Assembly (NCBI RefSeq): GCF_000379985.1
Contig: NZ_KB904063.1
Coordinates: 85,736 to 149,735 of the forward strand
Length of the DNA stretch: 64,000 nt
Direction of reading: 5' to 3'
From: Streptococcus caballi DSM 19004
GTDB taxonomy: Bacteria; Bacillota; Bacilli; Lactobacillales; Streptococcaceae
Position 1 is the stretch's first letter, and the number at the start of each line of letters is the position of its first letter. The position numbers and the translations under genes are program-made. Below the pieces are notes generated by a model, which saw only the letters and a program-made list of their open reading frames with translations, was not told the DNA's origin and made no database searches. Of the stretch, positions 16,841 through 26,346 are shown piece after piece.

Positions 16841-16866
16841 AAGGGGACGTAAGTCGCCTTTTTTTG
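16841..16866 (+). terminator. Terminator after the lipoprotein gene
   Basis: AAGG...GAC (16841-16848) pairs with GTC...CCTT (16853-16860) with one internal mismatch, followed by TTTTTTT. Confidence 0.7.
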
Positions 16867-16992
16867 CTCTTCTCTTGCGGTACTTTATGTGCTAAAATAA
16901 GGTTCGCAGCTCAAGAAAAAGTGATATAAAGTTGATGATAACTGATCTGGATTTTCTGTGAGTATTAGTAAAAATCGATGGAGAGAATGAAA

Positions 16993-17937
16993 ATGAATCA
17001 AGTTTTGAAGGGAAGTATTTTTACCCTAGTTGCCGGTATGTCTTGGGGGATATCTGGCGTGTCAGGTCAATATCTGATGGCACATGGGGTTCATGTCAAT
17101 TTGCTGACGAGTTTGCGGCTGATTATCGCAGGTTTTGTATTGACCTTGTTGGCCTATATGACGGACAAGTCAAAGCTGAAAGACATTTTAAGGTCTAAAA
17201 AAGATATATTGGGTATTGCAACCTTTGCGCTCTTTGGTCTTCTGCTTAATCAATATGCCTACCTAAGTGCTATCCACTATACCAATGCTGGGACAGCGAC
17301 GGTCTTGCAGTACGTGACGCCTATTCTAGTACTAATTTATTCCTGTCTGCGTGAAAAGGTAGCGCCAACTTTGGCAGAGTTAGTGTCCATTGTTCTGGCT
17401 ATCGGAGGCACCTTTTTGATGGCTACTCATGGCAATTTGACTGAGCTGGCAGTCACACCTATAGGTTTCTTTTGGGGTATTTTATCGGCTTTCACTTACG
17501 CGGCCTACCTGCTCATTCCTGTAAAGTTGATTCAAAAATGGGGCAGTCTGTCTGTCATCGGCTTGGGCATGCTCATGGGAGGTCTGGTCTTTCCGATTCT
17601 TTTCCAATCTTGGCAATATTCTTTTGAGATGACAGGCATGAATTTGCTGGCTCTCTTTGGTATTGTTGGTGTCGGAACTATTTTTGCCTATACCGTTTTC
17701 TTACAAGGTGTTAGCATGATAGGAGCAGTCAAAGGAAGTCTGCTGGCCTCGGTTGAGCCAGTGGCAAGTGTCATTCTAACTGTTGTGTTTATGCGCGTGC
17801 GGTTTTATTTTATGGATTTCATTGGCATGTTGTTGATTATTCTGGCTGTGCTTCTCATCTCTCTGCGTGACCTCCTAGCTAGTCAACAAAGTAATATGAA
17901 TAAAAAGCCAACTACGAGAAGAAAAAGTCTCCCATAG
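16993..17937 (+). CDS. DMT/EamA-family transporter
   Basis: An integral membrane protein with ten predicted helices in two EamA repeats (about residues 5-140 and 150-290), as in drug/metabolite exporters. Repeat signatures include SWGISGVSGQYL and SLLASVEPVASVIL (the E-P near helix 9-10 is typical). The substrate is not predictable. In-frame ATGs occur at 16978, 16987 and 16993; GGAGAG at 16980-16985 is correctly spaced only for 16993, giving 314 residues. The 3' end of the gene is built from the left arm of its own terminator, which accounts for the basic C-terminal tail. Confidence 0.85.
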   Translation: MNQVLKGSIFTLVAGMSWGISGVSGQYLMAHGVHVNLLTSLRLIIAGFVLTLLAYMTDKSKLKDILRSKKDILGIATFALFGLLLNQYAYLSAIHYTNAGTATVLQYVTPILVLIYSCLREKVAPTLAELVSIVLAIGGTFLMATHGNLTELAVTPIGFFWGILSAFTYAAYLLIPVKLIQKWGSLSVIGLGMLMGGLVFPILFQSWQYSFEMTGMNLLALFGIVGVGTIFAYTVFLQGVSMIGAVKGSLLASVEPVASVILTVVFMRVRFYFMDFIGMLLIILAVLLISLRDLLASQQSNMNKKPTTRRKSLP

Positions 17938-17947
17938 TTGGCTTTTT
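17902..17947 (+). terminator. Terminator overlapping the 3' end of the EamA gene
   Basis: AAAAAGCCAACTA (17902-17914) pairs perfectly over 13 bp with TAGTTGGCTTTTT (17935-17947), with a GAGA/TCTC inner helix. The stop codon TAG is the start of the right arm. Confidence 0.95.
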
Positions 17948-18457
17948 AAGTTAGCTAAACGTTAGTCTCAAAATGGAAAAAAGTTTGCCGCAGCCCTTCA
18001 GGCAGTTTCTATTTTACTTGCTGCCAAGTAAACAGTGTCCCTAAAAAACTTTTTGTTAGACCTGTTGCTCGGGGAACATGAACTCAATTAGAAACTTTTC
18101 GACCTATTGCACAAAAATTAAAGGAAATGAGCTACTAAATTGTCTTCAACCCCCACGCTTGGTTTTCAATTTTCCCAAATTCTTTCTCAATCTTGAAGAT
18201 TTAGTTTGTCTTTTCAGGAATTCTAACTTAAGCGCGGCGATTTGGTCTGCTTAATCTTAAAGTTATCAGCAGCTTGCTTGGGTGAAAATGAAAACAAAGG
18301 GGTTGTGATAAAATCCGACCTTGCTTTTACCCCGATTCGTGCTAACAAGTTGCGGTGCTTGAGCGGCAATGAAATAGCTTAGGAAAGACGAGTGTTACCC
18401 ACACCTCACAAGGAGAAAGTGAGAAAAATCAAATTCTCCTTATGAGCCTTATCATAC
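17948..18457. other. Spacer with no recognisable gene; hairpin next to the ldcA end
   Basis: About 500 bases with many stops in all frames; it looks like decayed coding sequence but I could not assign it to a family. CTCACAAGGAGAA (18405-18417) pairs with TTCTCCTTATGAG (18434-18446) with one mismatch, just past the 3' end of the leftward LD-carboxypeptidase gene. No U-tract follows on the minus strand, so it may be an mRNA end-protecting hairpin rather than an intrinsic terminator. Confidence 0.45.
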
Positions 18458-19411
18458 TTACTCGCTGATGTGGATGACGATCTTGTCCGTATCCAGCTCA
18501 GCCTTGGCCCCTATAGTGACGGTGAAAAGAGGCTGGGTATGAGCAAAATCCATATCATAGAGGACGGGAATGGTCTTGAGGATTGGGTGTTTATCCAAAA
18601 TGGCTAAGAGGATTTCCTTTGTTATCTCACTGTCCTTGGCAAAGCGACCGATACAGAGAGCTTGTGGATTGGGATAGGCTTGCAGTATGGCTGCCAAGTC
18701 ACGGACAAATTCGGTGTAGTGCCAGCCGTCAGCTAATTCGGCAAAGAGAATGTAATCTTTGACCTGCGGAGCATAGGGTGTTCCTCTAAGCAGCCCAAAA
18801 GTTGACAGATTTCCCCCGATGACAGTCCCAGAAGCTCTGCCGTGATTATAAACTTTCCATTCAGTCGGCATAAAATGACGAGGTTGAGTCGGGTCGTACC
18901 AAGGGTCGCTGGACCATTGGTCACTTGGTAGCAAGTCATAGCTGGTCTGGGTCATGGCCTGTAGCCACATGCGACTTTGATAGTCCTGTCCCTCCTTCAT
19001 CTTGAAACTAGAATAGGATGGTCCCATATAGGTTTGCAGGCCAGTCTTAGCATAGATGGCGTTGAGAAATGCCGTGGAGTCTGAGTAACCGCAGATAATC
19101 TTAGGGTGCTTGGCAATCAAGTCATAGTCCAGATAGGGCAGGAGCTCGTTTGAGTTGAAACCACCAATGGTTGCCAGAACAGCATCCACGGAATCATCAA
19201 GGAAAGCCTCATGTAAATCTTCCACACGGCTAGCAATGGAAGCAGACTCGAAGATGTCAGATTCAAAATAATGCTTGGAGAAAGAAGTCTTAAACCCCAG
19301 TTCTTCCAACTTTTCCTTGGAAGCTAGATTAGCCTCAAAACCGCCCAACCGCTTGATGGAAGAGGACGGACTGACCACCCGAATGTGACTCCCTTTTGTT
19401 AATTTTTTCAT
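18458..19411 (-). CDS. S66-family peptidase (LD-carboxypeptidase / MccF-like)
   Basis: A 317-residue serine peptidase. The nucleophile elbow GYSDSTAF (serine near residue 109), the upstream ATIGGFNSNELLPYLD and the later GGNLSTFGLLRGTPYAP and LFAELADGWHYTEFVRDL blocks (with the acid of the Ser-Glu-His triad) are family signatures. LdcA members trim tetrapeptide stems of murein; MccF members cleave microcin C-like aminoacyl nucleotides. The insertion SSDPWYDPTQPRHF is more like the MccF branch, but I cannot separate them by eye. No signal peptide, so cytosolic. GGAGG lies before ATG 19411. It is monocistronic with its own promoter. Confidence 0.88.
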   Translation of the reverse strand: MKKLTKGSHIRVVSPSSSIKRLGGFEANLASKEKLEELGFKTSFSKHYFESDIFESASIASRVEDLHEAFLDDSVDAVLATIGGFNSNELLPYLDYDLIAKHPKIICGYSDSTAFLNAIYAKTGLQTYMGPSYSSFKMKEGQDYQSRMWLQAMTQTSYDLLPSDQWSSDPWYDPTQPRHFMPTEWKVYNHGRASGTVIGGNLSTFGLLRGTPYAPQVKDYILFAELADGWHYTEFVRDLAAILQAYPNPQALCIGRFAKDSEITKEILLAILDKHPILKTIPVLYDMDFAHTQPLFTVTIGAKAELDTDKIVIHISE

Positions 19412-19436
19412 AGCTAACCTCCACGTTTTTCTAGCT

Positions 19437-19464
19437 ATTATAGCAGAAACTAGCTGCTTGACAA
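19437..19464 (-). promoter_or_regulatory. Promoter of the S66 peptidase gene
   Basis: Minus-strand TTGTCA (19459-19464), a 16-base spacer and TATAAT (19437-19442) with an upstream TG (TGCTATAAT). Confidence 0.8.
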
Positions 19465-19485
19465 ACCGCTAGCTGCTAGAAGGTA

Positions 19486-19515
19486 GAAAAAAAGCACTTC
19501 TCATTCGAAGTGCTT
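19486..19515 (-). terminator. Terminator of the tRNA-Cys gene
   Basis: AAGCACTTC (19492-19500) pairs with GAAGTGCTT (19507-19515); on the minus strand the stem is followed by the U-tract complementary to A 19486-19493, five bases past the tRNA. Confidence 0.92.
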
Positions 19516-19519
19516 AGTC

Positions 19520-19590
19520 AGGCGGTAGACGGATTTGAACCGACGATCAAGCTTTTGCAGAGCCGTGCCTTACCACTTGGCTATACCGCC
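19520..19590 (-). tRNA. tRNA-Cys (anticodon GCA)
   Basis: The minus strand folds as a 71-nt cloverleaf: acceptor GGCGGTA/TACCGCC (seven pairs), D-arm GCC/GGC, anticodon loop CTGCAAA with GCA, T-loop TTCAAAT, discriminator T. CCA is not encoded. By eye the anticodon stem has a C-T mismatch at its base (27-43) with an adjacent G-U, and the T-stem has one T-T mismatch, so it is slightly weaker than a textbook tRNA. Confidence 0.95.
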
Positions 19591-19642
19591 ATAACAGGTA
19601 ATATTTTACCTTAAAAAAATAGATTCGTCAAGCCTAAGTCGC

Positions 19643-19671
19643 TTGCATTTTTTATCTAATTTTGTTATCAT
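19643..19671 (+). promoter_or_regulatory. rpsB promoter
   Basis: TTGCAT (19643-19648), 17-base spacer, TATCAT (19666-19671) with an extended TG. The leader of about 115 bases before ATG 19794 is rich in short inverted repeats (GGTC/GACC) and could carry S2 autoregulation; this is inference. Confidence 0.8.
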
Positions 19672-19793
19672 TAAAAGGTCGCGGATTGTGACAAATACTC
19701 ATCTTAGACCTATTGTGGTCTTGTTGCCGCAAGGTTGGGCTGCAAGTCGAAGTCTGGGAGAGGAAAAAACATTTTATAAAGGAGAAACTACTC

Positions 19794-20564
19794 ATGGCAG
19801 TAATTTCAATGAAACAACTTCTTGAGGCTGGTGTTCACTTTGGTCACCAAACTCGTCGCTGGAATCCTAAGATGGCTAAGTACATCTTCACAGAACGTAA
19901 CGGTATCCACGTTATCGACCTTCAACAAACTGTAAAAATGGCTGACACAGCTTACGAATTTGTTCGTGACGCTGCTGCAAACGACGCTGTTATCTTGTTT
20001 GTTGGTACTAAAAAACAAGCTGCTGAAGCAGTTGCTGAAGAAGCTACTCGTGCAGGTCAATACTACATCAACCACCGTTGGTTGGGTGGAACTCTTACAA
20101 ACTGGGGAACAATCCAAAAACGTATCGCTCGTTTGAAAGAAATCAAACAAATGGAAGAAGACGGGACTTTCGAAGTTCTTCCTAAGAAAGAAGTTGCCCT
20201 TCTTAACAAACAACGTGCTCGTCTTGAAAAATTCTTGGGCGGTATCGAAGATATGCCTCGTATTCCAGACGTTATGTATGTTGTTGATCCACACAAAGAA
20301 CAAATCGCTGTTAAAGAAGCTAAAAAACTTGGTATCCCAGTTGTAGCTATGGTTGACACAAACGCTGATCCAGATGACATCGATGTTATCATCCCAGCAA
20401 ACGACGACGCTATCCGCGCTGTTAAATTAATCACTTCTAAATTGGCTGATGCTGTTATTGAAGGTCGCCAAGGTGAAGATGCTGCTGATGTTGCTTTTGA
20501 AGATGCATCACAAGCTGATTCAATTGAAGAAATTGTTGAAGTTGTTGAAGGTGACAACAACTAA
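19794..20564 (+). CDS. rpsB: 30S ribosomal protein S2
   Basis: S2 sits on the solvent side of the 30S subunit. The 256 residues start [20 protein letters not shown], the family signature, followed by [19 protein letters not shown] and the second signature [19 protein letters not shown]. The acidic C-terminal tail ([12 protein letters not shown]) is typical of streptococci. AAAGGAG at 19778-19784 fixes ATG 19794; the longer in-frame extension to 19713 has no ribosome site. Codon use is that of highly expressed genes. It is followed by tsf, as in nearly all bacteria. Confidence 0.99.
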   Translation: MAVISMKQLLEAGVHFGHQTRRWNPKMAKYIFTERNGIHVIDLQQTVKMADTAYEFVRDAAANDAVILFVGTKKQAAEAVAEEATRAGQYYINHRWLGGTLTNWGTIQKRIARLKEIKQMEEDGTFEVLPKKEVALLNKQRARLEKFLGGIEDMPRIPDVMYVVDPHKEQIAVKEAKKLGIPVVAMVDTNADPDDIDVIIPANDDAIRAVKLITSKLADAVIEGRQGEDAADVAFEDASQADSIEEIVEVVEGDNN

Positions 20565-20589
20565 TTCTCTTTGACAAAAGAAGATGAAA

Positions 20590-20626
20590 AACGGGGCAGA
20601 TGCAAACCGCTCTGTCTCGTTTTATT
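20590..20626 (+). terminator. Attenuator between rpsB and tsf
   Basis: AACGGGGCAGA (20590-20600) pairs with TCTGTCTCGTT (20611-20621), eleven pairs including two G-U, followed by TTTTATTATTTT. The broken U-tract suggests partial readthrough into tsf. Confidence 0.7.
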
Positions 20627-20666
20627 ATTTTGTAATCAATAATCAAAAATCCTGGAGGAATTTAAA

Positions 20667-21704
20667 ATGGCAGTTACTGCAGCTCAAGTAAAAGAATTGC
20701 GTGAAAAAACTGGTGCAGGCGTCATGGACGCTAAAAAAGCATTGGTTGAAACTGATGGTGATATGGAGAAAGCGGTAGAACTTCTCCGCGAAAAAGGTAT
20801 GGCTAAAGCAGCTAAAAAAGCTGACCGCGTTGCTGCTGAAGGTTTGACTGGCGTTTATGTTGATGGTAACGTTGCTGCAGTCGTTGAAGTTAACGCTGAA
20901 ACAGACTTCGTCGCTAAAAATGCTCAGTTTGTTGACTTGGTTGAAGCTACAGCTAAAGCAATTGCTGAACAAAAACCAGCTAATAACGAAGAAGCTCTTA
21001 AAGTGACATTGCCATCAGGCGAAACACTTGAAGAAGCATACGTTAACGCAACAGCAACAATCGGTGAAAAAATCTCATTCCGACGCTTTGCACTTGTTGA
21101 AAAAACGGATGACCAACACTTCGGTGCTTACCAACACAATGGCGGTCGTATTGGTGTTGTCACTGTTATCGAAGGTGGCGATGATGCCCTTGCTAAACAA
21201 GTTTCAATGCATGTTGCAGCAATGAAACCAACTGTTCTTTCATATCAAGAACTTGACCCACAATTTGTTCACGATGAATTGGCACAAATGAATCACAAGA
21301 TTGATCAAGATAATGAAAGCCGCGCAATGGTTAACAAACCAGCTCTTCCACACTTGAAATACGGTTCAAAAGCTCAATTGACTGACGAAGTGGTTGCTCA
21401 AGCAGAAGAAGACATTAAAGCTGAACTTAAAGCTGAAGGCAAACCAGAAAAAATCTGGGATAAAATTATTCCAGGTAAAATGGCTCGCTTCATGCTTGAT
21501 AACACACAAGTTGACCAAGCCTACACTCTTCTTTCACAAGTTTACATCATGGACGACAGTAAGACTGTCGAACAATACCTTGATTCGGTAAACGCAAAAG
21601 CTATCAGCTTTGCACGTTTTGAAGTTGGTGAAGGTATCGAAAAAGCAGCTAACGACTTTGAATCAGAAGTTGCAGCTACTATGGCAGCAGCTCTTAACAA
21701 TTAA
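20667..21704 (+). CDS. tsf: Translation elongation factor Ts
   Basis: EF-Ts exchanges GDP for GTP on EF-Tu. The 345-residue protein has the N-terminal UBA-like domain with [18 protein letters not shown], the TDFVAKN signature that inserts into EF-Tu, and the long Streptococcus-type insertion giving a length near 346. CTGGAGGAA precedes ATG 20667. It shares codon bias with rpsB and is expressed from the same promoter through the intergenic attenuator. Confidence 0.99.
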   Translation: MAVTAAQVKELREKTGAGVMDAKKALVETDGDMEKAVELLREKGMAKAAKKADRVAAEGLTGVYVDGNVAAVVEVNAETDFVAKNAQFVDLVEATAKAIAEQKPANNEEALKVTLPSGETLEEAYVNATATIGEKISFRRFALVEKTDDQHFGAYQHNGGRIGVVTVIEGGDDALAKQVSMHVAAMKPTVLSYQELDPQFVHDELAQMNHKIDQDNESRAMVNKPALPHLKYGSKAQLTDEVVAQAEEDIKAELKAEGKPEKIWDKIIPGKMARFMLDNTQVDQAYTLLSQVYIMDDSKTVEQYLDSVNAKAISFARFEVGEGIEKAANDFESEVAATMAAALNN

Positions 21705-21724
21705 CCTTATAAAGAGTACAGAAA

Positions 21725-21750
21725 AGCTCAGCCGTGGCTGAGCTTTTTAT
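21725..21750. terminator. Bidirectional terminator between tsf and the COG2426 gene
   Basis: AGCTCAGCC (21725-21733) and GGCTGAGCT (21736-21744) form a GC-rich stem flanked by AAAA on the left and TTTTT on the right, so it can stop both converging transcripts. Confidence 0.9.
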
Positions 21751-21755
21751 GTTTC

Positions 21756-22226
21756 TTAATGTGCAAAAGTATTAAGTCCAAAGACGATGGAAAGTGTTCC
21801 CATGATAATTCCTGCTAGAAGGACTCCAAGCATAACGGCCACAACGCTTGACTTGAATTTCCAGTCTAAGATTGATGCGGCTAGGGTACCCGTCCAAGCC
21901 CCCGTTCCAGGAAGTGGGATACCAACAAAGAGTAAGAGGGCTAGAAAGACGCCGCGTTCTCCAGCAGTCTTTTCTAATTTAGCTCCACCACTGTGTCCTT
22001 TTTTCAGACACCAAGTGAAGAAACCACCGACGACAGGCTTGTCTGCTCCCCATTCTAGGACACGACGGGCAAAGAAGAAGATAATGGGAACAGGCAGCAT
22101 ATTACCAATAACAGCAATAACTAGAGCTTGCCACATAGGAATTCCAGTTGCAATGGCATAAGGGACAGCTCCACGCAGCTCAACAAGTGGCACCATGGAA
22201 ATTAGGAAAGTGATGATATAGTTCAT
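21756..22226 (-). CDS. Small multidrug export family membrane protein (COG2426)
   Basis: A 156-residue integral membrane protein with about four to five helices. The N-terminal PLVELRGAVPYAIATGIP and the central FVGIPLPGTGAWTGTLAA blocks are diagnostic of the Sm_multidrug_ex family, which despite its name has no firmly established transport substrate. A short cytosolic loop (KKGHSGGAKLEKTAGERG) lies between the helices. It stands alone, converging on tsf with a shared terminator. Length and start agree with the family. Confidence 0.88.
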   Translation of the reverse strand: MNYIITFLISMVPLVELRGAVPYAIATGIPMWQALVIAVIGNMLPVPIIFFFARRVLEWGADKPVVGGFFTWCLKKGHSGGAKLEKTAGERGVFLALLLFVGIPLPGTGAWTGTLAASILDWKFKSSVVAVMLGVLLAGIIMGTLSIVFGLNTFAH

Positions 22227-22348
22227 TCAGTCAGAAACCTTTCTTTTAGTTCATTCTCCATTGTAACTTATCTTAAGTCTAAACTCAACTAAAAGCTGTT
22301 TATTAGTAAGTATAGTTAAAGTGTTTTCGTTTTAAAAAATATCAAATT

Positions 22349-22378
22349 CTGATATAATAATAGTCAGTTATAGTCAAA
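22349..22378 (+). promoter_or_regulatory. ctsR-clpC promoter with CtsR operator
   Basis: TGATATAAT (-10 at 22353-22358, extended). Directly downstream AGTCAGT (22362-22368), a 3-base gap and AGTCAAA (22372-22378) form the direct heptad repeat bound by CtsR (consensus RGTCAAA-N3-RGTCAAA), so the operon should be autorepressed and heat-inducible. Confidence 0.8.
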
Positions 22379-22399
22379 AAGCTAGGAAAGGAGTAAGCT

Positions 22400-22864
22400 A
22401 TGGCCATTAAGAATACATCTGATAGTATTGAAGAATATATCAAGCAACTATTAGCCCAGTCTGGGATTGCTGAAATCAAGCGTTCCAACCTAGCGGATAC
22501 CTTTCAAGTTGTGCCCAGCCAGATCAATTATGTGATTAAGACGCGTTTTACTGAAAGCCGAGGATATGTGGTTGAGAGCAAGCGTGGCGGAGGTGGTTAT
22601 ATCCGCATCGCTAAGGTTAATTTTTCAGATCAGCATCAGTTGTTCGGTAATATGATGGGACACATCGGTGAGTGCATCAGTGAGCAGGTTTTTACAGATT
22701 TGATTCAACTGCTTTTTGATGAAAAGATTATCAGCGAGCGCGAGGGCAATCTGATTTTAGCAACAGCCTCTGACGAGGTACTGGGAGAAGATGCACCCGC
22801 CATTCGTGCACGCATGCTTCGAAAAATTTTACAAAGGTTAGATAGAAAAGGATTTCATCTATGA
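22400..22864 (+). CDS. ctsR: Heat-shock repressor CtsR
   Basis: CtsR represses clp and chaperone genes in low-GC Gram-positives and releases DNA on heating. The 154 residues contain the winged helix-turn-helix with the wing RGYVVESKRGGGGYIRI, whose glycine-rich turn is the known thermosensor, and a C-terminal domain ending in LRKILQRLDRKG. AAAGGAG precedes ATG 22400. It overlaps clpC by four bases (ATGA), so the two are coupled. A matching operator lies in its own promoter. Confidence 0.97.
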   Translation: MAIKNTSDSIEEYIKQLLAQSGIAEIKRSNLADTFQVVPSQINYVIKTRFTESRGYVVESKRGGGGYIRIAKVNFSDQHQLFGNMMGHIGECISEQVFTDLIQLLFDEKIISEREGNLILATASDEVLGEDAPAIRARMLRKILQRLDRKGFHL

Positions 22865-25308
22865 GCGATTATTCATTTAAAATGCAGGAGGTTTTCAGGC
22901 TTGCTCAGTTTGAGGCAGCGCGCTATGATAGCCTTTATTTAGAGAGTTGGCATGTTCTCTTGGCCATGGTGGGCGTCCATGACTCCATTGCAGGTCTGAC
23001 TTTTGCAGAGTACGAGCCAAGCATTCCCATAGAGGAGTACGAAGGTGCAACGATTCTAGCCTTGGACAAGTCGCCCAAGGATCGTGTGACCTACGTTCAA
23101 TTTTTAGAGCAATCCAAGGCTCTTCAAGCGACTTTACAATTCGCTGAGGCTATTGCCCAAGTGACAGGTGCTAAAGAGATTGGTACAGAGCATGTTTTAC
23201 TGGCTATGCTCCTAAATCTTGATTTATTAGCTACTCGCATTTTAGAAATGGCTGGTTTCAAGGTTAAGGATGATGGTGAATCTCAAGCACCGCGCTTACT
23301 TGACTTGCGTAAGGCGCTTGAACGTAATGCTGGTTTTACTAAGGAAAACCTCAAAGCAGTTCATGATTTGCGCAAACCTAAAAAGTCTAAAACAGGCGGA
23401 ACTTTCTCCGACATGATGAAGCCACCGACAACGGCTGGGGAACTTTCTGACTTCACCCGTGATTTGACAGAATTAGCTCGCCAAGGTAAGTTGGAACCTG
23501 TTATTGGTCGTGAAAAAGAGATTACTCGTATGGTGCAGGTGCTCAGCCGAAAAACCAAGAACAATCCTGTTTTGGTTGGGGATGCGGGTGTCGGAAAAAC
23601 CGCACTAGCTTATGGTCTCGCCCAACGCATTGCTAACGGCTCTATTCCTTATGAACTTCAAGATATGAAAGTTCTGGAGTTGGATATGATGAGCGTGGTT
23701 GCTGGGACACGTTTCCGTGGAGATTTTGAGGAGCGCATGAATCAGATTATTGATGATATTGAGGCTGATGGACATATCATTCTCTTCATTGATGAGCTAC
23801 ACACGATTATGGGCTCTGGTTCTGGGATTGATAGCACGCTAGATGCGGCTAATATTCTCAAACCAGCCCTCTCACGCGGTACTTTGCACATGGTTGGGGC
23901 AACGACTCAAGAGGAGTATCAAAAGCATATTGAAAAAGATGCTGCGCTGTCTCGTCGTTTTGCTAAGATATTGATTGAAGAGCCAAGTGTTGAAGATGCG
24001 TATCAAATTCTGCTGGGACTTAAAAAATCCTATGAAGATTATCATAATGTCAGCATTTCTGATGTTGCTGTTCTAACCGCTGTCAAGGCTGCGCATCGCT
24101 ATTTGACTAGCAAAAATTTGCCGGATTCTGCTATTGATCTCTTAGATGAAGCCAGTGCAACAGTGCAAGGTTTGGTCAAGAAATCTGCGCCAGCTTATTT
24201 GACACCAGCAGATGAAGCTATCCTTGATGGTGACTTTGCCAAAGTGTCCAAATTGCTGAAGAAATCACGCACAGCAGCTAAACGTAGACCAACTCCTGTT
24301 ACTGAAGACGACATCATGGCGACCCTCAGCAGGTTGTCTGGTATACCAGTTGAGAAATTGACGCAGGCTGATAGCAAGAAGTATTTGAATCTGGAAAAGG
24401 AATTGCACAAGCGTGTCATTGGTCAAGATGATGCTGTGTCGGCGATCAGTCGTGCCATTCGCCGCAATCAATCAGGGATCCGCACTGGCAAGCGCCCAAT
24501 TGGTTCCTTTATGTTCCTTGGTCCAACAGGTGTTGGTAAGACCGAACTTGCCAAGGCTTTGGCAGAAGTTCTCTTTGACGATGAATCAGCTCTTATCCGC
24601 TTTGACATGTCTGAGTATATGGAAAAATTCGCCGCATCCCGTCTTAATGGAGCTCCTCCAGGCTATGTTGGCTACGAAGAAGGTGGCGAGTTGACAGAAA
24701 AAGTTCGTAATAAACCTTACTCTGTTCTCCTCTTTGATGAGGTTGAAAAAGCCCACCCTGATATTTTCAATGTTCTCTTGCAGGTGCTTGACGACGGAGT
24801 TTTGACAGACAGTCGTGGCCGTAAGGTTGATTTTTCAAATACTATCATCATCATGACATCTAACCTTGGAGCAACCGCTTTGCGTGATGAAAAAACAGTC
24901 GGTTTTGGTGCGCGTGATGCAGCTCATGATTATGAAGCCATGCAAAAACGCATTTTGGAAGAACTCAAAAAAACTTACCGTCCAGAATTCATCAACCGTA
25001 TTGATGAAAAAGTGGTCTTCCATAGTTTGACTGGGGACAATATGCGTGAAGTTGTGAAAATCATGGTTCAGCCGTTGATTGCCACTCTTGCTGAAAAAGG
25101 CATTACTCTCAAGTTCCAACCGTCTGCTCTTAAACATTTGGCGATGGATGGTTATGATATTGAAATGGGTGCCCGTCCACTCCGCCGTACCATTCAAACT
25201 CAGGTGGAAGACAAACTCTCTGAGCTCATTCTTTCTGGCTCTCTCTCTACGGGTCAAACATTGAAAATCGGCTTGAGCAAGGATAAATTAAAATTTGATA
25301 TTGTCTAA
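22861..25308 (+). CDS. clpC: ATP-dependent Clp protease ATPase subunit ClpC
   Basis: A HSP100/Clp AAA+ unfoldase that feeds substrates to ClpP. The 815 residues show an N-terminal double Clp-N domain (1-150), the first AAA module with Walker A GDAGVGKT (about residue 240) and Walker [10 protein letters not shown], a middle coiled region that is shorter than in ClpB, the second AAA module with GPTGVGKTE (about 555) and [14 protein letters not shown], and a C-terminal D2-small domain. There is no obvious zinc finger. It is co-transcribed with ctsR under CtsR control. Confidence 0.97.
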   Translation: MSDYSFKMQEVFRLAQFEAARYDSLYLESWHVLLAMVGVHDSIAGLTFAEYEPSIPIEEYEGATILALDKSPKDRVTYVQFLEQSKALQATLQFAEAIAQVTGAKEIGTEHVLLAMLLNLDLLATRILEMAGFKVKDDGESQAPRLLDLRKALERNAGFTKENLKAVHDLRKPKKSKTGGTFSDMMKPPTTAGELSDFTRDLTELARQGKLEPVIGREKEITRMVQVLSRKTKNNPVLVGDAGVGKTALAYGLAQRIANGSIPYELQDMKVLELDMMSVVAGTRFRGDFEERMNQIIDDIEADGHIILFIDELHTIMGSGSGIDSTLDAANILKPALSRGTLHMVGATTQEEYQKHIEKDAALSRRFAKILIEEPSVEDAYQILLGLKKSYEDYHNVSISDVAVLTAVKAAHRYLTSKNLPDSAIDLLDEASATVQGLVKKSAPAYLTPADEAILDGDFAKVSKLLKKSRTAAKRRPTPVTEDDIMATLSRLSGIPVEKLTQADSKKYLNLEKELHKRVIGQDDAVSAISRAIRRNQSGIRTGKRPIGSFMFLGPTGVGKTELAKALAEVLFDDESALIRFDMSEYMEKFAASRLNGAPPGYVGYEEGGELTEKVRNKPYSVLLFDEVEKAHPDIFNVLLQVLDDGVLTDSRGRKVDFSNTIIIMTSNLGATALRDEKTVGFGARDAAHDYEAMQKRILEELKKTYRPEFINRIDEKVVFHSLTGDNMREVVKIMVQPLIATLAEKGITLKFQPSALKHLAMDGYDIEMGARPLRRTIQTQVEDKLSELILSGSLSTGQTLKIGLSKDKLKFDIV

Positions 25309-25312
25309 ACGA

Positions 25313-25349
25313 AAAACTCGCATCAATGGTGCGAGTTTTGTATTTTATA
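25313..25349. terminator. Terminator between clpC and the deoxynucleoside kinase gene
   Basis: AAAACTCGCA (25313-25322) pairs with TGCGAGTTTT (25330-25339), followed by TTTTGTATTTTAT. The flanking A-run makes it usable in both directions. Confidence 0.88.
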
Positions 25350-25986
25350 TCAATCTAAGTTTTTCTAATTCGCGATCAACCATATCAAAGACATGTTGCA
25401 GATCTTCAACATTGTTGACAAAGTCCAGTTTATCACCGTCAATGCGAATTTTTGGTGAGACATCATAATTGTCATACCAAGCTGGGTATTCTCCGTGGAC
25501 TTGTTGGTAATATTCGTAGAGTTCAGGATTGTCAGTAATCTGTTCAAAGCTACGCCCGCGCTTGCGAATACGCTCCAGCATTTTTTCAAAAGAAACATCG
25601 ATGTAAATCAAGAGATCTGGCGCTTTTTTTGGCATACCGTCTAATTCTTCCAGCATGTTAGCCAAAAGTTCTTTGTAAATATCTAGCTCGGTCTTGGTTA
25701 CATTGCCATTTTTATAGTTAAGCGTCAGGAAAAGCTCATCTTCAAAAATCGAACGGTCAAGGATGTTATTGTCAGCCTTGTAGGCCTCCTTGATAGATTG
25801 GAATCGTTTATTCAAAAAGAAGATTTGCAGCAAAAAAGCGTACTTCTTAGGGTCTTGGTAATACAAATCTAAAACGGGATTGTCATCAACAGCTTCGTAA
25901 AAAACTTCTGTGCCTAAATGTTCGCCAAGTGCAGCTGCGAGAGAGCTTTTACCAGCTCCGATGGTTCCTGCTAATACTATCAACAT
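25345..25986 (-). CDS. Deoxynucleoside kinase (dAK/dGK type)
   Basis: Phosphorylates deoxyadenosine or deoxyguanosine (possibly deoxycytidine) in nucleotide salvage. The 213-residue protein has the P-loop GTIGAGKSS at residues 7-15, the substrate-site motif ILDRSIFEDELF and the lid RIRKRGRSFEQ with arginines that bind the phosphate donor. The family cannot be narrowed to one base by eye. AGGAGAATT precedes ATG 25986. It stands alone, converging with clpC. Confidence 0.92.
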   Translation of the reverse strand: MLIVLAGTIGAGKSSLAAALGEHLGTEVFYEAVDDNPVLDLYYQDPKKYAFLLQIFFLNKRFQSIKEAYKADNNILDRSIFEDELFLTLNYKNGNVTKTELDIYKELLANMLEELDGMPKKAPDLLIYIDVSFEKMLERIRKRGRSFEQITDNPELYEYYQQVHGEYPAWYDNYDVSPKIRIDGDKLDFVNNVEDLQHVFDMVDRELEKLRLI

Positions 25987-26068
25987 AATTCTCCTATCTA
26001 AGTTGCCTTACTATTTTATAAAAAATGCTTGGCTTTTTCAAGGAAAATGGCAGAGGAGCATAGAAAAA

Positions 26069-26095
26069 CCTACTCCTTCTGTTAGAAGGAGTAGG
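26069..26095 (-). terminator. Strong orphan hairpin with minus-strand U-tract
   Basis: CCTACTCCTTCT pairs perfectly over 12 bp with AGAAGGAGTAGG around a 3-nt loop; the minus strand then reads TTTTTCTATG. No gene on the minus strand is seen between it and the TetR gene at 26347, so it may be the end of a lost gene. Confidence 0.7.
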
Positions 26096-26295
26096 TAGGT
26101 GAGTCGTTCAACTTTGGTAAGTCTTTTGACTATTTTCCAAACGGCAGTTTTAATTGGAAATCTGACGGACTAATATGGGGTAAACATTCCCAATTCACTT
26201 TGCCAATCAATCTGTGCTTTCTGATTACCATTCAGAGAGCTGACAGAATTAATGGGCCCACCAAAACAGTGATAGGCTTCTCTAGATCTGATAGC

Positions 26296-26324
26296 TTGGT
26301 CTCATGCGCTGAATCTGCTATAAT
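26296..26324 (+). promoter_or_regulatory. Promoter of the LmrA/YxaF-like TetR gene
   Basis: TTGGTC (26296-26301), 17-base spacer and TATAAT (26319-26324) with an extended TG (TGCTATAAT). Confidence 0.75.
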
Positions 26325-26346
26325 AGGAAAAAAGAGAGGTGAGCTG

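Noticed and set aside
26200..26346. N-terminal extension of the TetR gene to 26200
   Set aside because: The extension has no ribosome site and contains the promoter of the gene; the family N-terminus begins at 26347.
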